64,000 bases of DNA from Rhodoglobus vestalii. Lineage in GTDB: Bacteria; Actinomycetota; Actinomycetes; Actinomycetales; Microbacteriaceae. The position numbers and the translations under genes are program-made. Of the stretch, positions 46,128 to 53,833 are shown in pieces. Each line of letters opens with the position of its first letter. The first letter of the stretch is position 1. The stretch covers positions 248,001 to 312,000 of the forward strand of contig NZ_VFRA01000001.1 of the NCBI RefSeq assembly GCF_006788895.1. Reading direction: 5' to 3'. Under the pieces are notes generated by a model. That model saw only the letters and a program-made list of their open reading frames with translations, did not search any database and was not told where the DNA came from.

Positions 46128-46137
46128 TGCGCAGCCC

Positions 46138-46428
46138 TCACGATAACGAAAGAAAGAGCTTCTCGATCTCGTCGGGCTGCGGTGATCTTTCGGCGCCGGG
46201 GTTCACCAGGCACTCTTTCATCGCTCCGGAGATGACGAGGAAGCCGGCCCGGTCTAGCGCTTTTGACACGGCGGAGAGTTGATGGATGACGTCGGCGCAC
46301 CCTGCACCGCTTTCCACGGTGGTGATGAGCGCCCCCAACTGCCCCTGCGCTCGACGCAACCGGTTCACGATCTTCTTGTGGGCTTCGATGTCGGTGGTCG
46401 ACCGCAATAGCGGAACCTTGGAGGCCAT
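46138..46428 (-). CDS. cstR: CsoR/CstR-family repressor, probably persulfide-sensing
   Basis: A 96-residue all-helical DUF156 repressor. The core reads IVNRLRRAQGQLGALITTVE with Cys44 (GAGCADVIHQLSAV) and Cys73 (GAMKECLVN). CsoR binds Cu(I) through Cys-x-His-Cys, the His lying four residues before the second Cys. Here that position is Ala69, which rules out the usual copper site and leaves a two-Cys pair as in CstR, which forms polysulfide bridges. The divergent operon of sulfur enzymes supports this reading. It probably represses that operon and itself through the palindromes upstream. The symbol is inferred. Confidence 0.82.
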   Translation of the reverse strand: MASKVPLLRSTTDIEAHKKIVNRLRRAQGQLGALITTVESGAGCADVIHQLSAVSKALDRAGFLVISGAMKECLVNPGAERSPQPDEIEKLFLSLS

Positions 46429-46453
46429 TAGCGTCTCTTTTCTCTCGTGCGAG

Positions 46454-46507
46454 TTGACAGTTTTGATACCCCATGGGGTATAGTGTTAAGCATACCCCCT
46501 AGGGTAT
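46454..46507 (+). promoter_or_regulatory. Sulfur-operon promoter with two CsoR/CstR-type operators
   Basis: A TTGACA -35 box (46454-46459) and TATAGT -10 box (46479-46484) are separated by a long 19-bp spacer. The palindrome ATACCCCATGGGGTAT (46466-46481) fills the spacer and enters the -10. A second palindrome, ATACCCCCTAGGGTAT (46492-46507), follows around the expected transcription start, 26 bp centre to centre. Both fit the ATACCCC/GGGGTAT operator class bound by CsoR-family tetramers. They lie between the divergent regulator and the operon, so repression of both is expected. Confidence 0.85.
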
Positions 46508-46541
46508 TAATCCGTATAGTCAGTCAAATGAAAGCAGAGTT

Positions 46542-46727
46542 ATGTGCAGAGCAGTCACGTGCCGTGTATGCAACAAAACAACGTGGGCCGGATGCGGCGA
46601 ACACATCCAATCCGTTAAGCGCAGTGTTCCCGCATCAAACTGGTGCAACGGAAAACACACTCAAGCGCAGATGGATTCAGCCAAGTCCACCGAGGGCGGC
46701 TTCTTTGCTCGCCTCTTCGGTCGTTAG
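46542..46727 (+). CDS. Small cysteine-rich protein, first gene of the sulfur operon
   Basis: A 61-residue protein beginning MCRAVTCRVCNKTTWAGCGEH, with Cys2, Cys7, Cys10, Cys18 and Cys35 and a C-terminal FFARLFGR. The CxxC plus later Cys/His residues suggest a zinc-binding or redox-active fold. Similar short proteins with a KTTWAGCGxH core occur in many actinobacteria and elsewhere, and I recall no assigned function. It lies 34 bp after the second operator and 75 bp before the MBL/rhodanese gene, so it should be induced with the sulfur genes. Confidence 0.75.
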   Translation: MCRAVTCRVCNKTTWAGCGEHIQSVKRSVPASNWCNGKHTQAQMDSAKSTEGGFFARLFGR

Positions 46728-46802
46728 CCAACCACCCATGCGCAGACCTGGGTTGTCAGAAGTGCGACACGCCAGGGCGTGCACTCAACCATCGGAGAAA
46801 TA

Positions 46803-48212
46803 ATGCTTCTCGAACGTATCTATGACACCGACCTTGCCCAGGCCAGCTATTTCATTGGGTGCCAAGCCAAGGGTGAAGCGATTGTGGTTGACCCCCGCCG
46901 CGACCTTGACGTCTACTTCGACATCGCGGAGAAAAATGGAATGACCATTACCGCGGTCACCGAAACACACATCCACGCCGACTATCTTTCCGGCACACGC
47001 GAGCTTGCCGCGCGCACAGGTGCGACGATTCTCGTCTCTGATGAAGGCGGCCCAGATTGGACCTACGGAAGTGCGTTCGACGGTGCAGTGCGGATGAAGG
47101 ACAAGCACACCATCACACTCGGCAACATCACGCTCCAGGCCATCCACACGCCGGGACACACTCCCGAACACCTCTCCTTCCTCATTATTGACGGCGCGCA
47201 AGCAGACGCCCCCGGCTTTATGCTTTCTGGCGACTTCGTGTTCGTGGGAGATCTCGGGCGCCCCGACCTGCTCGATGAAGCAGCCGGCGGAATCGATACC
47301 CGGTTCGGCGGAGCGAAAGATATCTTTGCGAGCCTCCGTGATCGGTTCCTTACCCTTCCCGACTACGTACAGGTACTTCCGGCGCACGGTGCGGGAAGTG
47401 CGTGTGGCAAAGCCCTAGGCGCGATCCCCACAACAACCGTCGGCTATGAACGCGCGTTTGCGTGGTGGAGCCACTATCTTGCCGACAACGATGAGCAGGG
47501 GTTTATCGACGAACTACTCAACGGTCAACCCGATGCCCACGCCTATTTTGCCCGGATGAAGATCCAGAACCGACAGGGCCCGCGCGTCTTAGGCGCCGTC
47601 ACTGAACTGCGCGAATACACGACCGCGGAAGTAGCGTCAGCCCTTGCGGATGACAGCGCTATCCTCATCGACACCCGCCACAACACCGAAGTTCACCTCG
47701 GCACGGTGCCGCGCTCGCTGAACGTTCCTGGCACCGAAAAAGCGGCCAGCTACGGCGCGTGGGTGTACAACCCGGACACGGAGACGCGGCCCGTCATCCT
47801 CTTGGCGGCGACCCTCACCGAAGCCGAAGAGTTGCGGGACCATCTTGTGCGAGTGGGAATCGACTCAGTTGCAGGTTTCGTCCCTACGCTTGATGGTCTT
47901 GACCTTGTCACGCCCACCCTGGTTTCCCCCACCGAGTTAGATTCGGTCGATCGGGTTCTGCTCCTAGACGTTCGCAATAGGACTGAGTTTGCTGAGGGTC
48001 ATATTCCCGCGGCTAAACAGCTCAGTGGTGGTCGCGTGATGTGGGCGCTCGACCAACTACCCCGTGAGGGAACTATCGTGACCTACTGCCAAAGCGGAGT
48101 ACGTAACAGCGTCGCGGCAAGTGCCCTTCGTCGCGACGGATATGAGGTCGCCGAACTCGAGGGCTCCTACCTCGGCTGGGTCGCAATGCCCGGCACCGTA
48201 CCTGAGGTGTAG
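46803..48212 (+). CDS. MBL-fold/rhodanese fusion (CstB-like persulfide dioxygenase-sulfurtransferase)
   Basis: A 469-residue fusion. The N-terminal metallo-beta-lactamase domain (about 1-250) has the persulfide dioxygenase (ETHE1) motif THIHADYLSG (His56, His58, Asp60), His119 in HTPGHTPEH, the SGDFVFVGDLGRPD ligand region and PAHGAGS (His195). Two rhodanese domains follow. The first (about 270-365) lacks an active-site Cys; the second (about 378-469) has Cys429 in YCQSGVRNS. CstB-type enzymes oxidise persulfides to thiosulfate. A GGAG site precedes ATG 46803; the frame extends eight codons upstream. Permease and rhodanese genes follow. Confidence 0.92.
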   Translation: MLLERIYDTDLAQASYFIGCQAKGEAIVVDPRRDLDVYFDIAEKNGMTITAVTETHIHADYLSGTRELAARTGATILVSDEGGPDWTYGSAFDGAVRMKDKHTITLGNITLQAIHTPGHTPEHLSFLIIDGAQADAPGFMLSGDFVFVGDLGRPDLLDEAAGGIDTRFGGAKDIFASLRDRFLTLPDYVQVLPAHGAGSACGKALGAIPTTTVGYERAFAWWSHYLADNDEQGFIDELLNGQPDAHAYFARMKIQNRQGPRVLGAVTELREYTTAEVASALADDSAILIDTRHNTEVHLGTVPRSLNVPGTEKAASYGAWVYNPDTETRPVILLAATLTEAEELRDHLVRVGIDSVAGFVPTLDGLDLVTPTLVSPTELDSVDRVLLLDVRNRTEFAEGHIPAAKQLSGGRVMWALDQLPREGTIVTYCQSGVRNSVAASALRRDGYEVAELEGSYLGWVAMPGTVPEV

Positions 48213-48221
48213 CAACCACCA

Positions 48222-49010
48222 ATGGAACCGAATCTGGTAGTCGCGCTGCTTCTTGCCGTGCTCGTGGGCGTGTCCCTCGGACTGCTCGGCGGGGGCGGGT
48301 CGATTCTGACAGTGCCAATCTTGACCTATCTGGTCGGAATGGATCCGCAGCAGGCGATCGCCGCATCCCTCTTCGTTGTTGGCGTCACCAGCGCGGTGAG
48401 TGTCTTCACGCACTCCCGCGCCGGTCGCGTTCGGTGGAAGACGGGTCTGATCTTTGGTGCCGCAGGAATGGTCGGCGCGTTCGCTGGTGGAACGGTGGGC
48501 GGCTTCATTCCCGGCACCATCTTGATGGTTCTCTTCGCTGCCATGATGATTGCCACCGCGACAGCCATGATCCGTGGTCGCAAGAAAGGTGCGGCAGGGC
48601 GCGACTCCGAACCCACAGCACTCCCCGTCGCTCGCATCGTTCTTGACGGTTTTCTGGTGGGTATCGCGGCAGGGCTCGTCGGTGCCGGAGGCGGATTCCT
48701 CATTGTTCCCGCGCTCACCCTTCTTGGTGGGCTTCCTGTGGCCGTCGCGGTCGGCACCTCGCTGCTGGTAATCGCGATGCAATCCTCGGCAGGGTTGGCC
48801 GCGCACCTGTTCACGGTCGCGCTACCATGGCCAACCATTCTTGCCTTCACCGGGATCGCGGTCGCAGGCTCCTTCGTCGGGGTTGCACTGGCGGGCCGCA
48901 TTCCCGAAACTGCGTTGCGCCGGGGGTTTGGAATCTTTGTCCTGGCAGTCGGAGCCTTTGTGGTCGTGCAAGAGCTTCCGCAGCTAATACCACTCGTGAC
49001 GGGGGCCTAA
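48222..49010 (+). CDS. TauE/SafE-family sulfur-anion permease
   Basis: A 262-residue membrane protein with about eight helices in two repeated halves, each carrying the TauE/SafE glycine-rich signature: LGLLGGGGSILTVPILTYL near residue 16 and GLVGAGGGFLIVPALTLLGG near residue 150. Family members export sulfite or move thiosulfate and other sulfur anions. It starts 9 bp after the persulfide dioxygenase gene, so export of sulfite or thiosulfate, or import of thiosulfate, is the likely job. Confidence 0.92.
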   Translation: MEPNLVVALLLAVLVGVSLGLLGGGGSILTVPILTYLVGMDPQQAIAASLFVVGVTSAVSVFTHSRAGRVRWKTGLIFGAAGMVGAFAGGTVGGFIPGTILMVLFAAMMIATATAMIRGRKKGAAGRDSEPTALPVARIVLDGFLVGIAAGLVGAGGGFLIVPALTLLGGLPVAVAVGTSLLVIAMQSSAGLAAHLFTVALPWPTILAFTGIAVAGSFVGVALAGRIPETALRRGFGIFVLAVGAFVVVQELPQLIPLVTGA

Positions 49011-49066
49011 CAGTTGTCGCCCCAATCTCCACAACTTAGTTCGCCGCTTATACAGAGGACTCGCTC

Positions 49067-49588
49067 ATGACACACGCGAAACCACCGCACACAGTGGGGA
49101 CTCTCGTTGAGGGGTACACAATTCCGGTCGTGAATGAGCGCGCTGTTCGAGCTGCTGCGGGCATCCTGTTTATTGGCGGAGCACTCTCCCTCGCGTTCGC
49201 TTTCGTTCAAGATTCACAGGTGCCGCTTCAACCATTTGGGATCGTGTTCATGTTCGACATGCTTCTGCGCGTGACGGCTGGTGATCGCTGGTCGCCTACG
49301 CTCGCGCTGGGTCGCCTGATTGTCAGTAAGCAGCAACCGTCGTGGGTCGGTGCCCCTCAGAAGGAATTCGCGTGGTGGCTCGGATTTGGGCTTGCCCTCG
49401 TTTCCTGCGCCGGAATGGGTGCTCTCGGGGCACCACTGGAAGTCACTCTCGCACTCTGCGGGCTCTGCCTCACCCTGCTGTTCTTAGAGTTCGCTTTCGG
49501 GATCTGCGTCGGTTGTGCACTTCAGCGCCTCCTCACTAAAACCCCACCACAGTACTGCCCCGGCGACACCTGCCGGGTTTCCGAATGA
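49067..49588 (+). CDS. DUF4395 membrane protein
   Basis: A 173-residue DUF4395 protein with four membrane segments (about 28-50, 52-68, 102-120 and 124-150). Conserved features are VNERAVRAAAGILF, FGIVFMFDMLLRV and the C-terminal Cys-rich FGICVGCALQRLL. DUF4395 proteins are often found beside thioredoxin- or rhodanese-type genes. It is the fourth gene of the sulfur operon, and the paired Cys suggest a thiol redox or sulfur-transfer role; that is inference. Confidence 0.88.
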   Translation: MTHAKPPHTVGTLVEGYTIPVVNERAVRAAAGILFIGGALSLAFAFVQDSQVPLQPFGIVFMFDMLLRVTAGDRWSPTLALGRLIVSKQQPSWVGAPQKEFAWWLGFGLALVSCAGMGALGAPLEVTLALCGLCLTLLFLEFAFGICVGCALQRLLTKTPPQYCPGDTCRVSE

Positions 49589-49612
49589 CCCCACGTCTCA
49601 CAAGGAGAAAAA

Positions 49613-49975
49613 ATGTTCCGACCCCTGGCAGCTCTCGCAGGCTCCCTCATCATGTTGGCAACGATCGCCGGATGCTCAGCTCCGGTTGAGACCGTCGAGC
49701 TCAGCACCGACACCATCATCATTGACGTGCGCACGCCAGAAGAATTCGGGGGAGGCCACCTTGATGGTGCCAACCTGCTTGACCTCAACGGCGGCCAGTT
49801 CACCGCAGCACTGCCCACCCTCGACCCCGAAGCTGAGTACGCCGTCTACTGCAAATCAGGCAACCGCTCAGGACAAGCTGTCGCGATGATGGACGACGCT
49901 GGCTTTACCAGGGTCATCGATCTTGGTTCACTGGAAAACGCCGCCGAGGTCACCCAAATCGAGATAGTGCGCTAA
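49613..49975 (+). CDS. Rhodanese-domain lipoprotein
   Basis: A 120-residue exported sulfurtransferase. The N-terminus is a lipoprotein signal with lipobox LATIAGC (lipid-anchored Cys near residue 22). A rhodanese domain follows (IIIDVRTPEEFGGGHLDGA; active-site loop YCKSGNRSGQ with catalytic Cys). It would act on the outer face of the membrane, receiving or releasing sulfane sulfur near the TauE-type permease. An AAGGAG site precedes the ATG. It is the last gene of the operon. Confidence 0.92.
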   Translation: MFRPLAALAGSLIMLATIAGCSAPVETVELSTDTIIIDVRTPEEFGGGHLDGANLLDLNGGQFTAALPTLDPEAEYAVYCKSGNRSGQAVAMMDDAGFTRVIDLGSLENAAEVTQIEIVR

Positions 49976-50039
49976 CCGCTCCAGAGCTTTCACTGGTGTG
50001 CGCCGCACGGGAACGCTCCGCGCAGGCAATCGTCACGCG

Positions 50040-50480
50040 CGTCCGTTACGAACCACACTGTGAACACAACACGTCATGCTGGCACTGATTACAGCGCGGC
50101 GAACCTCGATGACGCCGCGACATTTGGCTTGTCACGCATCGTGGGACCCACTCTGCTCGGGGAGGTCACTGTGCACGTTTCTTGTCAACGCTCGGAGCGA
50201 CCGGGGCGACAATGATCCGCGCACTGCATGGGCTGCGGCTGAAGCCGCCGCTGCCTGCGATGAGCAACAGTGGTCGAAAATTCGATGCCCGGTAACTTTG
50301 ATTCGGGGTGAGCGAGATGTATTCGTGAGCACCGAGGATGACCTCTGGTTCGCCAACACCCTGCCGCATTGCACCCAACAAGAAATTGAGGATGCCGGAC
50401 ACTTTGCCCACGTTGAGTCAACGGGTCTGCTGGCGCCCGCCCGCGGCGCTGTTTGCTGCCGTGGGGGCGATGGTCTCGCG
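50040..50480 (+). pseudogene. Remnant of an alpha/beta hydrolase gene
   Basis: Only the C-terminal part of an alpha/beta hydrolase is recognisable. One frame (50200-50425) reads WSKIRCPVTLIRGERDVFVS and then EDAGHFAHVEST, the acid and His regions. The likely continuation RPPAALFAAVGAMVS is in another frame, and a possible upstream piece (LDDAATFGLSRIVGPTLL, about 50105-50160) is in a third. No nucleophile elbow or intact start is present. The region fills the gap between the sulfur operon and the convergent peptidase gene. Confidence 0.65.
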
Positions 50481-50504
50481 TCAAGGAGCTCTGGGCTCAA
50501 GCCA

Positions 50505-51371
50505 TCAACGGCTAGCGCTCTCTGAGACAGTCATGTGTTGGTTGTTGGCAGGCACAGCATCCTGCACCGTGCTGTCTTCGTCGAGTTTCACGTCGGCGAA
50601 GACCAACGGCACACCCTGCCCCGTCCACGCGGATGCTCGATCCATGAGTTGGGCGTGCACGTGCGGTTCGCTCGTGTTGCCTGTGTTGCCACATGCGGCG
50701 ATCTCTTGACCTGCCACCACACCGTCGCCTTCGCGCACGATCGCTGAGCCCTGTTGAAGGTGGGCAACGAGGGCGTAGATACCATCGCTGCGGCGAATTG
50801 TGACGTGGTTTCCGATGATGAGCCGCGGGCCACCCAGCTCTCTGATGGCCCCCTCAAACATCATGTAGACGACGGCGAGAACTGTGGATCGTGCACGATG
50901 GTCGCGCTGTGAGTCATCAACTTTCACAACGACGCCATCGATCATCGCCCGCACGGGCTCGCCGAAGGCTGGGTACTCGGCGGGCCTGCGCATCGCTGTG
51001 CCGGATCCAAATACTGGTCGCTCCCTGTGGTTCGGCTCATAGACGAGGTCAATCGCGTAGGCCTGTCCGTACGCGCGCACACCGTGGCTCGGTACTTTCG
51101 TGGCGGGGCTGTTGATTGCTAACCAGCGCCCAACAACGGGCGAGGTGACTTGCACAGCATCACGAGTGGGAAGCAGCTTGACTCCGGGAATGATAAGGGC
51201 GAACGCGAACAGCATTCCCGCAATGCCGACCAGCGGGAGCAAGCGGAACACAGCGTTCAGAGGGTCGATGGAAACGAGCAGACTGCCGAGAGTGCCCACA
51301 AAAATCAGCACCACCGCTGCCGAGATTATTGCTCCGCGCACGCGGTAGAGGCCTGCGATTGCCCGGCTCAT
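50505..51371 (-). CDS. M23-family (LytM-type) membrane metallopeptidase
   Basis: A 288-residue protein from ATG 51371, with two adjacent N-terminal membrane segments (about 14-37 and 41-64) and an extracytoplasmic M23 domain. Zinc-site motifs are HGVRAYGQAYAIDLVYE (H...D pattern) and EPHVHAQLMDR (HxH), with a substrate-groove segment GEPVRAMIDGVVVKV. M23 enzymes cut peptide bridges in peptidoglycan or other glycine-rich targets. Its ATG overlaps the stop of the upstream ArsR-type gene, so the two are translationally coupled. Confidence 0.88.
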   Translation of the reverse strand: MSRAIAGLYRVRGAIISAAVVLIFVGTLGSLLVSIDPLNAVFRLLPLVGIAGMLFAFALIIPGVKLLPTRDAVQVTSPVVGRWLAINSPATKVPSHGVRAYGQAYAIDLVYEPNHRERPVFGSGTAMRRPAEYPAFGEPVRAMIDGVVVKVDDSQRDHRARSTVLAVVYMMFEGAIRELGGPRLIIGNHVTIRRSDGIYALVAHLQQGSAIVREGDGVVAGQEIAACGNTGNTSEPHVHAQLMDRASAWTGQGVPLVFADVKLDEDSTVQDAVPANNQHMTVSESASR

Positions 51372-51925
51372 CGTTCCGCTCCCACGAGACACGCGAGCAG
51401 GGGAACCACACGGGCTGCGGGAACGTCGTAGCTGCCTCGTCCGCTCTGTTTGAGCCATCCACTGGTCAGTAGCTGACGCAGATGATGGTGAAGTTGACCT
51501 GTGGTTCCCAACGATTCACTCTGAGCAAGCTCCGCTGTGGCGTGGGTGCCCGAAAGAATTTGTCGGAGTAGTTCGAGTCTGACGGGATGACCCAGAGCCG
51601 CAAACGCTGCGGCACGGTCATCCCACTCCACCTCAAAGAGTCCGGTGGTGCCGCTGGATTGCTGCCACTCAACGGGGGCGCCGGTAGGGAGCGTCACGGC
51701 ACCGACGAGCATCACTGCACCATCCTGAGTTTCGGGGTGATCGCGCAAACGTGAACGAAGGCCTGCGAGTGCCCAGAATGTTCCGGAGTCTGGTTTAGTT
51801 GACTGCTCGATTCGCATCACATCAGGTCGCTGTTCGATTGCAGCGACTCGTGCCTCGAGGTCGCGCAACCGCGCCCTCATTTCCGGACCGGGAGTATTGG
51901 AAAAGCTAGTCAATTTCTGCGCCAT
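51368..51925 (-). CDS. ArsR-like winged-helix regulator
   Basis: A 185-residue protein. Residues 13-35 form a predicted coiled coil (MRARLRDLEARVAAIEQR). The C-terminal half is an ArsR-type winged helix (AAAFAALGHPVRLELLRQIL; GTTGQLHHHLRQLLTSGWLKQ). Only one Cys is visible, near the C-terminus, so metal sensing is unlikely. It overlaps the M23 peptidase start, so it probably regulates that gene and itself. Confidence 0.87.
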   Translation of the reverse strand: MAQKLTSFSNTPGPEMRARLRDLEARVAAIEQRPDVMRIEQSTKPDSGTFWALAGLRSRLRDHPETQDGAVMLVGAVTLPTGAPVEWQQSSGTTGLFEVEWDDRAAAFAALGHPVRLELLRQILSGTHATAELAQSESLGTTGQLHHHLRQLLTSGWLKQSGRGSYDVPAARVVPLLACLVGAER

Positions 51926-51929
51926 AGTT

Positions 51930-53702
51930 CTATGGTACGTGATTACGTTCTAACGTTTTAGCAGACGTGAGTGTTCCAGGTACGGCCTCCATCTGTTGCG
52001 CCGCCGCAAACGTGCGAATCAACAGCAATAACCCCAACGCTTCGTCCGTCTGGCGCCAACCAGTGCCCAGCACCCCATCCACGATTGTCAGACGCTGATA
52101 GATGGTGTTGACGTGAACACCCAGTTGAGCCGCAGTCGCGCTTGGCCGTTGCCCGGTTTCGAGGAATGCCCCGACGGTCTCCAGTAGCGGAATATTTCTG
52201 CGCGCCTCAGTAGCGAGCAAAGCCCCCAAGCGCTCGTCCACAAATTGTTTCAACCGATCCCTGCCGGCGAAGCTGAGGAGGAGGCTGTACGGCGCTAGGT
52301 CTGACGGGACTGACATGCCGTTCCGGCCAAGTGCCGCCATGGCGTCAGCGAGTTCCCGCGTCGAGTCAAACGCGGAAGCCAGCTGGTCGGTCGCAACGGG
52401 ATCGGAAACGGCTGCGAACAGGCCCATGTGCGATATCGAGCAATTCGCAGACATGACGGACTCCATGCTTGCGGGACTCAGAATTCCGACGACGTAGCCG
52501 TCATGGTCCACGAGAATTACATCCGAAAACCGCTGGCGGAGCGCACCACTATCGATGGGTTCGCCGGTTCCCCCGGAGAACACAACAATGCGATGCCTGT
52601 CCACCTCACCGATACCTGCGCTACGAATTCGGTGGCGCAGTGCTGCAAAGTCCTGCCCCGGCTGAGTCAACAAAGCCAGAACTGCGGCCTCTTTAGATCG
52701 CCGGGACGCTTCAAGCGCTGAACGATCGCTCTCGATCGCAAGAGCGACCATCGGCGCAATACGCGAGATCGCTCGTGCGCGGGGGCCAACCGGGTAGTCA
52801 TCCACGTAAAGGTGGAGGTAGCCGACGATGCGCCCGCTGGCACGTAGCTCGACCTTCGCCCCGGGCTCGCTTCGCGGGATGGCGCCCTCCGTGAATACGA
52901 CATCGCCGGAAACGAGCCTGCCCAACGCCTCCAGCATTGGTTCCAGCCCGGCACCAGCCGAGACAATTGACGAGAAGGTTTCGTCCCATGCTGCCATTAG
53001 GTCTTGTTCTGCTGCCACATCTTGAAGTCGCTCCACCGTGCGATGTACCTGAATTGCAACGGCCGCGTGGGACGCCAACACCGACAGCAGAGATTCTTCG
53101 TCCGCACTAAATTGCCTTTCGCTCCGCTTCGCCACAAAGAGCGCCCCAATGACCTCATCGTCAGACCGCAACGGAACCCCCAGGAGGCCGCGGATATGCT
53201 CTCCCGCCGCTGCCGCATCCGCGGCTACGGAGCGAGTAATCCTGCGCTCCTGCTGGTAGTCGCGTGTTGAGAAGGGTGCAGCCCCCCGCACGACCTTCGA
53301 AAAGACTCCGGCGTTCAATGGGAGTCGCAGGGTCGGAAGCTGTTGAGTGATTGCACCAGCGGTTACAAGGACCGCCAGCTGATCATCCTCGACGAGCCCC
53401 AGATACGCCAGGTCTACACCCAGCAGAGTCTTCGCATTCTCCACCACTAGGCGGAGAACCCCCTCGAACGAGCCGCTCGATGACAATCGAACAGAGATGT
53501 CGTTCAGCGCCGCCAACTCCGTCATTCGCTGCCGTCGCTGAACTAGCATTGCTCTAATTTCCAGCGCCAAAGCGAGCTCGGATTCTGGGTTAATTGGTGG
53601 TTGCGCATCGGACAGCAGGTCGCGGTGGCGTCGGAACTCGGTCTCGGACGCTTCATCCACCAGCAACGACAGCCACGACTTCGGCGGCACGGGCACACAC
53701 AT
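51930..53702 (-). CDS. GAF-domain regulator with PucR-type helix-turn-helix
   Basis: A 590-residue regulator. A GAF domain (about 60-225; LVVENAKTLLGVDLAYLGLVEDDQL in two adjacent motifs, LLGVPLRSDDEVIGALFVAKR) probably binds a small ligand. A central PucR/CdaR-like region follows (about 330-480). The C-terminal PucR helix-turn-helix (VGAFLETGQRPSATAAQLGVHVNTIYQRL, two adjacent motifs) ends the protein. The ATG at 53702 has a GGAGGT site 10 bp upstream. It is divergent from a hydrolase/flavoprotein gene pair that it probably controls. Confidence 0.9.
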   Translation of the reverse strand: MCVPVPPKSWLSLLVDEASETEFRRHRDLLSDAQPPINPESELALALEIRAMLVQRRQRMTELAALNDISVRLSSSGSFEGVLRLVVENAKTLLGVDLAYLGLVEDDQLAVLVTAGAITQQLPTLRLPLNAGVFSKVVRGAAPFSTRDYQQERRITRSVAADAAAAGEHIRGLLGVPLRSDDEVIGALFVAKRSERQFSADEESLLSVLASHAAVAIQVHRTVERLQDVAAEQDLMAAWDETFSSIVSAGAGLEPMLEALGRLVSGDVVFTEGAIPRSEPGAKVELRASGRIVGYLHLYVDDYPVGPRARAISRIAPMVALAIESDRSALEASRRSKEAAVLALLTQPGQDFAALRHRIRSAGIGEVDRHRIVVFSGGTGEPIDSGALRQRFSDVILVDHDGYVVGILSPASMESVMSANCSISHMGLFAAVSDPVATDQLASAFDSTRELADAMAALGRNGMSVPSDLAPYSLLLSFAGRDRLKQFVDERLGALLATEARRNIPLLETVGAFLETGQRPSATAAQLGVHVNTIYQRLTIVDGVLGTGWRQTDEALGLLLLIRTFAAAQQMEAVPGTLTSAKTLERNHVP

Positions 53703-53833
53703 AATAGATGATACCTCCACTGCTAGATTGCGCGAGTAGATGTTTTATACATTGAGGGAGGGTCTCTGCTGGCCTAGCGTTAGGTCATCCGAACGCAACA
53801 TAAATCTGAAGAATCTCAATGAGGAGAAGGTCG

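Noticed and set aside
46138..46428. Copper-sensing CsoR
   Set aside because: The His four residues before the second Cys is Ala, and no copper pump or chaperone gene is adjacent; sulfur genes are.
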